DNA of 5,836 nucleotides from Planococcus sp. (in: firmicutes). Its GTDB lineage: Bacteria; Bacillota; Bacilli; Bacillales_A; Planococcaceae. This document shows positions 1 to 5,303 of this stretch, one piece after another. Made by a program: the position numbers and the translations under genes. Every line of letters begins with the position of its first letter. Within the stretch, counting starts at the first letter, position 1. The stretch spans positions 1-5,836 of the forward strand of contig JASLAI010000195.1 of the NCBI GenBank assembly GCA_030147225.1. The letters are read 5' to 3'. The notes beneath the pieces were generated by a model. It had not been told where the DNA came from and did no database searches. It worked only from the letters and a program-made list of their open reading frames with translations.

Positions 1-588
1 ACTCGATATCAATTCTTCATAAAGCTTATAAATGGCTGGCTCCATCTGCTTAACCTGTGACCAGACAGTTACCTCGGGCGGCAATCCATTTTCAAGCACC
101 GCTAAACGTGCCAGATGGTGCAGTGATTCTACCATATGATGATAAGCATCCATATAGTTCTTTTCTTCAAAGAACACTTTCCCTTCCATATAACGTCGAA
201 TCAGTTTAGCAAACTCCATACCCATTTTGATTTTACGTCCATAGAAAGGATAATCTTTCAGTTCCGTTTTTAGTTTTTCCATAAATTCATTTCGATCATA
301 GATGACACGTCCGTAGAAAAGCCAATCCACAATTTTGCGGTTTGTGCCAAGCAGCAGCCATTTATGTAATTGCTTTTCGGTTACGATGTGCATTGCCGCC
401 TTTTTATCCAAGTAGGTGTAATGTTTAGTAAACACCGGAGTTTCATTCTCTTTCGTGATGATTAATAAAACCGAATCGAAGGTATCTGTAATCTGACTAA
501 CCTTCTCTCTTTTTTCTACTAAGATCACCCCGAGCGTACTTTCCTGGCTGGCGCGTTCCTGATAAATAGGTCTTAGGATTTGTTCCAT
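1..588 (-). CDS. ygxA: YgxA-like nucleotidyltransferase-like protein (3' part outside window)
   Basis: An open frame of 196 codons runs without a stop from an ATG at 588 to the window edge, so the C-terminal part is missing; B. subtilis YgxA is roughly 290 residues as I remember it. The start is supported by AAGGAG at 598-603, nine bases upstream. The protein begins MEQILRPIYQERASQ, which I recognise as the YgxA N-terminus. Residues 1 to about 115 look like a mixed alpha/beta nucleotidyltransferase-like domain (for example VILVEKREK and FDSVLLIITKE). From about residue 120 the sequence becomes helical and rich in H, Y and E (YMDAYHHMVESLHHLARLA), as in HEPN/substrate-binding-type helical domains. 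I see no clear GS-x10-DxD nucleotidyltransferase signature, so catalytic activity is doubtful. The cellular role is unknown. It is divergent from ygzB and near perR, as in B. subtilis. The family call is fairly secure; the function is not. Confidence 0.8.
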   Translation of the reverse strand, partial: MEQILRPIYQERASQESTLGVILVEKREKVSQITDTFDSVLLIITKENETPVFTKHYTYLDKKAAMHIVTEKQLHKWLLLGTNRKIVDWLFYGRVIYDRNEFMEKLKTELKDYPFYGRKIKMGMEFAKLIRRYMEGKVFFEEKNYMDAYHHMVESLHHLARLAVLENGLPPEVTVWSQVKQMEPAIYKLYEELISS

Positions 589-618
589 CAACTTTCACTC
601 CTTGCTGTCTCTATCACA

Positions 619-642
619 TTCCGTCACGTAGTTGAAACGGAA
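619..642. repeat. Inverted repeat near the ygxA start
   Basis: The arms TTCCGT (619-624) and ACGGAA (637-642) are perfect 6-bp complements separated by 12 bases. On the minus strand this lies about 30 bases upstream of the ygxA start codon, so it could fold in the ygxA leader or be an operator. It is short enough to be chance. No clear sigma-A promoter for ygxA was found around it. Confidence 0.3.
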
Positions 643-682
643 CGGCTAGTAATGAACTGCAGCGTAATTTCATTTCCCTGTA

Positions 683-717
683 GTCTGCGGGGTTTTCCCG
701 CTCTCTTTTTGTCAGAC
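683..717. repeat. Nested hairpin in the ygxA-ygzB intergenic region
   Basis: An inner stem GCGGG (687-691) / CCCGC (697-701) with a 5-base loop is enclosed by GTCTG (683-687) / CAGAC (713-717); the two stems share base 687, so both cannot form completely at once. On the plus strand the inner hairpin is followed by TCTCTTTTT, which resembles a weak intrinsic terminator, but no plus-strand gene lies upstream within the window. On the minus strand it would sit in a long ygxA leader. Function unknown. Confidence 0.35.
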
Positions 718-722
718 GGTGA

Positions 723-739
723 AACCAAATCGATTGGTT
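723..739. repeat. Short palindrome upstream of ygzB
   Basis: AACCAA (723-728) and TTGGTT (734-739) are perfect 6-bp arms around a 5-base centre, with ATCGAT overlapping the middle. The shape would suit a dimeric repressor or activator, about 60 bases upstream of the ygzB promoter candidate. I cannot match it to a known operator, and chance is possible. Confidence 0.3.
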
Positions 740-800
740 CTGCTTTTCTTTATTTCGACATATTTATTGCTGATTCCTTCATTTGAAAATCGATATCACT

Positions 801-829
801 TTTTCAGGGAGTTTATGATATAGTATGAT
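801..829 (+). promoter_or_regulatory. Possible ygzB promoter
   Basis: The -35 candidate TTTTCA (801-806, four of six matches) and the -10 candidate TATGAT (824-829, five of six) are 17 bases apart. The predicted start of transcription would fall almost on the Shine-Dalgarno sequence (836-842), which is tight. Alternative -10 boxes lie just upstream in the same A/T-rich run (TATGAT at 814-819, TATAGT at 819-824) but have poorer -35 partners. A promoter in this run is likely; the exact boxes are uncertain. Confidence 0.4.
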
Positions 830-851
830 GGATGCAAGGAGGAAATAAACC

Positions 852-1202
852 ATGAAACCTTATAAAAATAAAATCAATCGCATTCGGACGTTTGCACTCG
901 CGCTGATTTTCATTGGAATCGTCATCATGTACGTCGGCATTTACTTTAGAAATCATCCCGTAGTCATGGTGATTTTCATGCTGCTGGGCGTTGTCGCAAT
1001 AATCGGCAGTACCGGTGTCTATGCTTGGATCGGTTTGCTTTCAATGAAAACCACACCGGTTGAATGTCCTAATTGTGGAAAACATACAAAAATGCTTGGC
1101 CGTGTAGATATCTGCATGCATTGCAACGAACCCCTCACCATGGATCGTTCGCTTGAAGGAAAAGAGTTTAATCAAGACTATAACAAGAAAAGTTCCCAAT
1201 AA
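852..1202 (+). CDS. ygzB: YgzB family (UPF0295) membrane protein with Cys4 zinc-ribbon-like tail
   Basis: The product is 116 residues, a usual size for this family. The ATG follows a perfect AAGGAGG (836-842) by nine bases. The N-terminus [16 protein letters not shown] is the YgzB signature as I recall it. Two hydrophobic segments, about residues 13-32 and 37-63, should cross the membrane. The positively charged N-terminus suggests that both ends are cytoplasmic. The tail contains CPNC (Cys72, Cys75) and CMHC (Cys88, Cys91), a CxxC-12-CxxC arrangement expected to bind one zinc, followed by a charged, polar end. No function is known to me. It sits beside perR here and in B. subtilis, but on the opposite strand and with its own terminator, so co-transcription with perR is ruled out. 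A link to peroxide or metal stress is only a neighbourhood inference. Confidence 0.9.
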   Translation: MKPYKNKINRIRTFALALIFIGIVIMYVGIYFRNHPVVMVIFMLLGVVAIIGSTGVYAWIGLLSMKTTPVECPNCGKHTKMLGRVDICMHCNEPLTMDRSLEGKEFNQDYNKKSSQ

Positions 1203-1204
1203 TG

Positions 1205-1242
1205 AAAACATCCAGCGAATATAATTTCGCTGGATGTTTTTT
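1205..1242 (+). terminator. Intrinsic terminator after ygzB
   Basis: A perfect stem of up to 15 bp pairs 1205-1219 (core ACATCCAGCGAA) with 1226-1240 across a 6-base loop, and six T residues close it (1237-1242). It starts three bases after the ygzB stop. On the other strand the tail is only four T residues, so it may act weakly as a second stop for perR transcripts. Confidence 0.9.
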
Positions 1243-1249
1243 ATGCCAT

Positions 1250-1283
1250 AAAAAAAAGCTTACCCACAAGGAGGTAAGCTTTT
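1250..1283 (-). terminator. Intrinsic terminator after perR
   Basis: Read on the minus strand, AAAAGCTTACC (1283-1273) pairs perfectly with GGTAAGCTTTT (1264-1254) across an 8-base loop and is followed by a run of eight U residues (1257-1250). It lies just after the perR stop codon and is separate from the ygzB terminator, so the two convergent genes each have their own. Confidence 0.9.
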
Positions 1284-1296
1284 GGCCGGAAAGATC

Positions 1297-1740
1297 TTAT
1301 TGGGCTTTTGCTGTTTTACCGGAACAAACTTGGCAAGTCCCATAAATTTCAAGACGGTGATAGTCCACTTGAAATCCGGTAACATGTGAAGCCAAATGCT
1401 CTACTTCATCCAGTCCTGGGTAATGGAAATCAACGATCTTTCCGCAGTCATTACAGATAATATGATAATGATCATGCGTAACAAAATCAAAGCGGCTTGA
1501 AGAATCTCCATATGTCAATTCTTTTACCAGCCCCGCTTTTCTAAACACACGTAAATTATTATAAACGGTTGCAACACTCATATTAGGAAATGTTTTTTCG
1601 AGCGCGCGATAAATGTCATCCGCTGTTGGGTGCGTTGTTGAATGAATCATGTACTCCAAAATTGCGTGACGTTGGGGTGTGATTCTTACACCTGTTGACT
1701 TCAAAGCATCAAGCGCGTCTTTTAATTGTACTTCAGACAT
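1297..1740 (-). CDS. perR: Peroxide-sensing Fur-family repressor PerR
   Basis: The 147-residue product is a cytoplasmic DNA-binding dimer that represses peroxide-defence and iron/heme genes. It is inactivated when peroxide oxidises histidines at its Fe(II) site. A winged-helix N-terminal half ([15 protein letters not shown]; recognition region [14 protein letters not shown], about 53-66) precedes the metal-binding dimerisation half. Counting from the chosen ATG, the regulatory metal ligands of B. subtilis PerR fall at identical positions: His37, Asp85, His91, His93 and Asp104. The zinc cysteines are Cys96, Cys99, Cys136 and Cys139. Asp85 and Asp104, with His37, favour PerR over Fur or Zur. 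A longer frame opens at GTG 1755, but that GTG overlaps the Shine-Dalgarno sequence GAGGTG (1748-1753), so ATG 1740 is the start. It is preceded by its own promoter and a Per box, and ends in its own terminator. Confidence 0.97.
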   Translation of the reverse strand: MSEVQLKDALDALKSTGVRITPQRHAILEYMIHSTTHPTADDIYRALEKTFPNMSVATVYNNLRVFRKAGLVKELTYGDSSSRFDFVTHDHYHIICNDCGKIVDFHYPGLDEVEHLASHVTGFQVDYHRLEIYGTCQVCSGKTAKAQ

Positions 1741-1747
1741 CGCCGTG

Positions 1748-1753
1748 CACCTC
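1748..1753 (-). promoter_or_regulatory. perR ribosome binding site (decides start)
   Basis: GAGGTG on the minus strand lies seven bases before the ATG at 1740. The alternative in-frame GTG (1755-1753) shares a base with it and has no purine-rich site at the right distance, so the five-residue extension is rejected. Confidence 0.8.
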
Positions 1754-1773
1754 ACTTCATATAGATTCTTACA

Positions 1774-1788
1774 TTGTAATCGTTATAA
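1774..1788. promoter_or_regulatory. Per box (PerR operator) upstream of perR
   Basis: The 15-mer TTGTAATCGTTATAA matches the Per-box consensus TTATAATnATTATAA at 12 of 14 specified positions, one mismatch per half-site. It overlaps the predicted transcription start of the perR promoter (about 1784), where bound repressor would block RNA polymerase. PerR autoregulation is established in B. subtilis; its presence here is inferred from the match and position. Confidence 0.8.
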
Positions 1789-1790
1789 TC

Positions 1791-1820
1791 AGTGTACCTA
1801 ATCGAAGTGGTCGATGTCAA
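1791..1820 (-). promoter_or_regulatory. Sigma-A-type promoter of perR
   Basis: On the minus strand a perfect TTGACA -35 (1820-1815) is followed after 18 bases by TACACT (1796-1791), a four-of-six -10. The predicted start lies inside the Per box and gives a leader of roughly 44 bases before perR. A second -10-like TATAAC lies inside the Per box but is too far from this -35. Confidence 0.65.
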
Positions 1821-1861
1821 GAAATCACTATATTACCGCCGTTTGCCACGCATATTTCCTT

Positions 1862-2413
1862 TTATTTTTCGTGCAGCCCCTTTTCTTTCCTTCCGAGTCG
1901 TTGGTTGACCAGGCGCGCTGCGACAAACAAAAAGTCGGATAGGCGGTTTAAGTAAGCCAGAACATTTGGGGAAACCTCAGTTCCGATGGATAAGGCTGTT
2001 CGCTCAGCTCTTCTGACGACAGTCCTTGCCACATGAAGTGCCGCGCCTGAAGGATGTCCTCCGGGCAGAATAAAATTGCTGAGCGGAGGAACTTCAGCAT
2101 CATACTGATCGATCCATTGCTCCAACTTAAATACGTCTTCTTCGGTTAATTTCCATTTGACTTCTTTTCCTTTGGGCGTCGCCAATTCAGCTCCTACGTG
2201 AAATAAAGTCGTTTGGACTTCATGGAAGATTTCGCACAACGCTTCCTTTTCCTCAAAAAATTCTGAGTTCATATGACCGATTGCCAGACCAATCAATGAA
2301 TTCGCTTCATCACAAGTTCCATATGCTTCAACCACTGCATCATTTTTCGCAACTCTCGTTCCATACACCAAAGAAGTCGTACCTTTATCGCCGGTTTTTG
2401 TATAGATCTTCAT
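1862..2413 (-). CDS. pduO: PduO-type ATP:cob(I)alamin adenosyltransferase (YvqK-like)
   Basis: The 183-residue enzyme transfers the 5'-deoxyadenosyl group of ATP to cob(I)alamin, forming coenzyme B12; it is normally a cytoplasmic trimer of four- to five-helix bundles. Family marks seen are the N-terminal ATP-binding loop YTKTGDKGTTSL (4-15), GTRVAKND (18-25), AYGTCDEANSLIG (30-42), FILPGG (114-119), the ATP/corrin-site stretch RTVVRRAER (130-138) and NRLSDFLFVAARLVN (156-170). All the conserved Arg, Asp and Glu residues I know of are present, so it should be active. The frame is open further upstream to 2473, but that part lies inside the dehydrogenase gene. The chosen ATG has AAAAGGGG (2422-2429) eight bases before it and gives the canonical MKIYTKTGDKG start. 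Only two bases separate it from the preceding stop, which implies translational coupling. No B12-dependent enzyme or other cobalamin gene is in the window. Confidence 0.95.
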   Translation of the reverse strand: MKIYTKTGDKGTTSLVYGTRVAKNDAVVEAYGTCDEANSLIGLAIGHMNSEFFEEKEALCEIFHEVQTTLFHVGAELATPKGKEVKWKLTEEDVFKLEQWIDQYDAEVPPLSNFILPGGHPSGAALHVARTVVRRAERTALSIGTEVSPNVLAYLNRLSDFLFVAARLVNQRLGRKEKGLHEK

Positions 2414-2415
2414 GC

Positions 2416-3357
2416 TTAATACCCCTTTTCCATATTGACCAGATTTGCCGGAACCGTTTGGCCAGCTTGCCATTTTCTGAGATTTGGAATAAACACATCT
2501 AAAGCACGTTCGACATACTTGCCTGAGTGGCTGGATACATGAGGTGACACAATAACATTATCCATCGACCAATACGGATGGCCCTCTGGAAGTGGCTCCT
2601 GTTCGAAAACATCCAAAACTGCATAGGCAATCTCTTCATTGAGTACTGCATTCAGCAGGACTTTATCCGAAACAAGATCACCCCTGCCCAGATTCATAAA
2701 GATAGCAGTTTTTTTCATTGCTTGAAAATGCTCTTCTTTTAATAAGTACTTCGTTTCGTTCGTGCTCGGCAATACGGAAATGACATAATCAGCTTGCGGA
2801 AGTTTTTCCAGAATGGCTTCAAAAGAAACCATTTCATCCATATGATCAGCCGGCGTTCCAGAACGGTTACAGCCAATTGTATTGACACCGAAAGCTTTCA
2901 GCAGACGGCCGATCTCGGAACCGATAGCGCCCGGTCCCAAAACCAATGCTGTTGAACCATGCATTTCCGATGAATGTGTTCTGCGGCTCCATTCATGATT
3001 GCGCTGATTACGGTAAATTACCGGAAGTGATCGCTTAATGGACAGTAAATGAGCCAAAGCAGATTCAGCCATCGGAATTTTATGGATGCCTTTAACATTC
3101 GAGACCGTAATGCCCCGCTCCGCGATTGCTTGATGAGGAAGTTTTTCAATGCCTGCGCTGGCCACCATGATCCACTGCAGTTTTACAGCGTCAGCTATGT
3201 CCTCAGCTGTCAGATCTTCTCCGTAGGTGACAATGATGTCAGCTGAAGACAAATGGGATTTATCTTTATAGAGGAAATAAAAATCGATTTCCGGAAATTC
3301 GATTTTCAGCCTGGCTTGCTGGTCTTCTTTTGGAACGAACGTAAACAAGATTTCCAT
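2416..3357 (-). CDS. D-isomer-specific 2-hydroxyacid dehydrogenase (probably NADP-type)
   Basis: The 313-residue cytoplasmic protein belongs to the family that reversibly reduces 2-oxo acids (glyoxylate, hydroxypyruvate and similar) to D-2-hydroxy acids. The flanking substrate domain occupies about 1-95 and 280-313, and the Rossmann domain about 100-275. The dinucleotide loop is LGPGAIGSEIG (140-150). The catalytic trio is visible: Arg225 in NLGRGD, Glu254 in FEQEPLP and His273 in SPHVSSHS. The second Rossmann strand ends in GCNRSG (162-167), with no Asp or Glu at its tip but an Arg nearby, which usually means NADP(H) preference. ATG 3357 has AAGGGAG six bases upstream, 14 bases after the bcp stop. 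The gene lies between bcp and the adenosyltransferase in one transcription unit. The substrate cannot be told from sequence; glyoxylate/hydroxypyruvate reductase is a possibility, while erythronate-4-phosphate and 3-phosphoglycerate dehydrogenases are less likely given the short length. Confidence 0.92.
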   Translation of the reverse strand: MEILFTFVPKEDQQARLKIEFPEIDFYFLYKDKSHLSSADIIVTYGEDLTAEDIADAVKLQWIMVASAGIEKLPHQAIAERGITVSNVKGIHKIPMAESALAHLLSIKRSLPVIYRNQRNHEWSRRTHSSEMHGSTALVLGPGAIGSEIGRLLKAFGVNTIGCNRSGTPADHMDEMVSFEAILEKLPQADYVISVLPSTNETKYLLKEEHFQAMKKTAIFMNLGRGDLVSDKVLLNAVLNEEIAYAVLDVFEQEPLPEGHPYWSMDNVIVSPHVSSHSGKYVERALDVFIPNLRKWQAGQTVPANLVNMEKGY

Positions 3358-3371
3358 GAATGTCTCCCTTC

Positions 3372-3848
3372 TTACTGATTACTGATTTCTTTCAAAGTTC
3401 CCAAGACTTCTTGGATGTGATTTGGAACTTTGACTTTACGCCATTCTTTTACGACCGTTCCTGTCGGATCGATTAGATAAGTTGCGCGTTCGATGCCCAT
3501 CGATTTGTTGCCATACATGTTCTTCTCCACCCACACTCCGTAATCTTCTGAAACTTTGTGGTCTTCATCTACCAGCAATGAAAATGGCAGGCCATGCTTC
3601 TCGATAAATTTATTGTGCTGGTCTTCCGAATCAGCACTGACGCCAAGAATTACTCCATTGAGTGCAGAAAAATCCGCCTGTGCATCACGGAAATCGCAAG
3701 CTTGCGTCGTACAGCCTGGCGTCATGTCTCTAGGATAGAAATACAGGACCACGTATTTTTTGCCAGCGAAATCTTGCAGGGAAACCGTTTCTCCCGCTTC
3801 ATTCTTCAATGAAAAATTCGGTGCTTGTGTACCTTCCAATACAGTCAT
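3372..3848 (-). CDS. bcp: Thioredoxin-dependent thiol peroxidase Bcp (peroxiredoxin)
   Basis: The 158-residue cytoplasmic peroxiredoxin of the Bcp/PrxQ class (B. subtilis YgaF) reduces hydrogen peroxide and organic hydroperoxides using thioredoxin. The thioredoxin fold opens with GTQAPNFSL. The active site is YFYPRDMTPGCTTQACDFRD, with peroxidatic Cys46 after the conserved Pro39/Thr43 and the likely resolving Cys51 five residues on, the atypical 2-Cys pattern of E. coli Bcp. The conserved Arg of the active site is probably Arg119 in IERATYLIDP. ATG 3848 has AAAAGGAG (3857-3864) eight bases upstream; the longer frame to TTG 3902 is rejected because that TTG is part of the promoter -35. It is the first gene of a three-gene cluster. 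Its peroxide role fits the nearby perR, although I see no Per box in its promoter. Confidence 0.96.
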   Translation of the reverse strand: MTVLEGTQAPNFSLKNEAGETVSLQDFAGKKYVVLYFYPRDMTPGCTTQACDFRDAQADFSALNGVILGVSADSEDQHNKFIEKHGLPFSLLVDEDHKVSEDYGVWVEKNMYGNKSMGIERATYLIDPTGTVVKEWRKVKVPNHIQEVLGTLKEISNQ

Positions 3849-3873
3849 TTTCAACACTCCTTTTCTTATCTCT

Positions 3874-3902
3874 ATCGTACCGAACCAAAGCTCCAGTTTC
3901 AA
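3874..3902 (-). promoter_or_regulatory. Sigma-A-type promoter of the bcp cluster
   Basis: On the minus strand TTGAAA (3902-3897, five of six) and TACGAT (3879-3874, four of six) are separated by 17 bases. The predicted start is near 3867, leaving a leader of about 20 bases with the bcp Shine-Dalgarno in it. It should drive bcp, the dehydrogenase and the adenosyltransferase together, as no internal terminator is visible. Confidence 0.6.
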
Positions 3903-3907
3903 TTTCT

Positions 3908-3937
3908 TTGGCGTTTCCTCACGAGATTGTCTACAAT
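3908..3937 (+). promoter_or_regulatory. Probable gsaB promoter
   Basis: TTGGCG (3908-3913, four of six) and TACAAT (3932-3937, five of six) are 18 bases apart and predict a start near 3944. The -10 is the right arm of a small palindrome, ATTGT-CT-ACAAT (3926-3937), so a regulator could bind over it. The promoter is back to back with that of bcp, the two -35 boxes lying only five bases apart. Confidence 0.55.
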
Positions 3938-3972
3938 AAGGAATAGATTAATCAATAGGAGGCATTCATTCA

Positions 3973-5259
3973 ATGAACCATTCACTATCAGAAAAGCTTC
4001 ACGAAGAAGCATTACAACATATTGTTGGGGGCGTCAACAGTCCATCCAGATCTTATAAAGCGGTAGGCGGAGGTTCTCCCATCGCCATGGAGCGTGGGCA
4101 AGGCGCTTATTTTTGGGACGTCGATGGCAATAAATACATAGACTACCTGGCGGCTTACGGTCCAATTATCACTGGTCATGCCCATCCACATATCACGCAA
4201 GCAATTACGCACGCAGCGGAATCCGGTCTTCTATATGGAACTCCAACCCGCCACGAAGTTACATTCGCTAAGATGTTAAAAGAAGCGATGCCGAATATGG
4301 ACAGAGTCCGTTTCGTCAACAGCGGTACAGAAGCGGTCATGACAACGATCCGTGTGTCGAGGGCTTACACTGGGCGGACAAAAATCATGAAATTTGCAGG
4401 TTGCTACCACGGTCATTCCGATTTGGTTCTTGTAGCTGCCGGATCTGGTCCTGCTACACTTGGCACTCCCGATTCAGCTGGAGTACCCAAATCTATTGCT
4501 GAAGAGGTGATTACAATTCCCTTTAATGATCCACAGGCTTATGCAGAAGCTATGGATCGTTGGGGAGAAGAAATTGCTTGCATTCTGGTCGAACCGATTG
4601 TCGGCAATTTTGGTATTGTCGAACCGCACGAAGGATTTTTGCAGGAAGTTCACCGCATTGCCCATGAAAAAGGCGCGTTGATTGTTTATGATGAAGTAAT
4701 TACGGCTTTCCGTTTCCATTACGGCGGTGCCCAGGATATGCTCGGATTGACGCCGGATTTGACAGCACTCGGGAAAATTATTGGTGGCGGATTGCCGATT
4801 GGCGCTTATGGCGGAAAGAAAGAGATCATGGAAACAGTGGCTCCATTAGGTCCTGCTTATCAAGCTGGTACAATGGCCGGAAATCCTGCCTCTATCCAAG
4901 CTGGAATTGCTTGTTTGGAAGTTCTTCGCCAAGACGGTGTTTACGAGAAAATGGATGAACTTGGAGCACAGCTGGAAAAGGGTATTTTAGCTGCTGCTGA
5001 AGAATTTAAAGTGACAATCACAGTTAATCGTTTGAAAGGTGCCTTAACTATCTACTTTACCGACGTGAAAGTTGAGAACTACGAACAAGCTGAGGCAACT
5101 GATGGAGAGATCTTCGGCCGTTTCTTCAAGCTAATGCTGGAACAAGGAATTAATTTAGCTCCATCAAAATATGAAGCATGGTTTTTAACAACAGAGCATA
5201 CCGAAAAAGACATTGAAGATTCGATTCAAGCGGTACGACAAGCCTTTAAGCAGCTGTAA
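3973..5259 (+). CDS. gsaB: Glutamate-1-semialdehyde 2,1-aminomutase, GsaB type
   Basis: The 428-residue PLP enzyme converts glutamate-1-semialdehyde to 5-aminolevulinate, the first common precursor of heme, siroheme and cobalamin, via the C5 pathway in the cytoplasm. Family marks: [15 protein letters not shown] (19-33), [15 protein letters not shown] (116-130), CYHGHSD (144-150), the PLP-ring aspartate Asp240 in YDEV, the Schiff-base Lys268 in [17 protein letters not shown], and AGTMAGNP (298-305). The N-terminus and [10 protein letters not shown] match the GsaB (HemL2) paralogue of B. subtilis as I recall it, rather than the main hemL product of the hem operon. A second hemL elsewhere in the genome is therefore expected. 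AGGAGG (3957-3962) lies ten bases before the ATG. It is divergent from bcp and probably co-transcribed with the downstream ygaE-like gene. Confidence 0.95.
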   Translation: MNHSLSEKLHEEALQHIVGGVNSPSRSYKAVGGGSPIAMERGQGAYFWDVDGNKYIDYLAAYGPIITGHAHPHITQAITHAAESGLLYGTPTRHEVTFAKMLKEAMPNMDRVRFVNSGTEAVMTTIRVSRAYTGRTKIMKFAGCYHGHSDLVLVAAGSGPATLGTPDSAGVPKSIAEEVITIPFNDPQAYAEAMDRWGEEIACILVEPIVGNFGIVEPHEGFLQEVHRIAHEKGALIVYDEVITAFRFHYGGAQDMLGLTPDLTALGKIIGGGLPIGAYGGKKEIMETVAPLGPAYQAGTMAGNPASIQAGIACLEVLRQDGVYEKMDELGAQLEKGILAAAEEFKVTITVNRLKGALTIYFTDVKVENYEQAEATDGEIFGRFFKLMLEQGINLAPSKYEAWFLTTEHTEKDIEDSIQAVRQAFKQL

Positions 5260-5303
5260 CGCAATCTACTACCTGCATTATTGAGGAAAGGAGGACCAAT
5301 ATT

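Noticed and set aside
580..786. Plus-strand open frame of 68 codons in the ygxA-ygzB intergenic region
   Set aside because: It starts with TTG, has no Shine-Dalgarno, overlaps the ygxA start on the other strand, and its product shows no recognisable pattern.
1268..1284. AAGGAGG followed by a TTG, looking like a plus-strand ribosome site
   Set aside because: AAGGAGG lies in the loop and right arm of the perR terminator; the frame after the TTG is antisense to perR and gives no plausible protein.
1695..1955. Plus-strand open frame across the perR-adenosyltransferase junction
   Set aside because: It overlaps both minus-strand genes and the perR promoter and Per box, and its translation is low-complexity and unlike any known protein.
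3925..3939. Possible Per box between bcp and gsaB
   Set aside because: Aligned to TTATAATnATTATAA it matches only about 6 of 14 positions, and its half-site spacing is wrong for the 7-1-7 PerR/Fur operator.
4474..4719. Minus-strand open frame inside gsaB
   Set aside because: It is wholly antisense to a well-conserved aminomutase, with no ribosome site or family resemblance; the codon structure belongs to gsaB.
5260..5303. Possible terminator between gsaB and the ygaE-like gene
   Set aside because: The 44 bases contain a strong Shine-Dalgarno but no stem-loop with a T-run, so the two genes are more likely co-transcribed.
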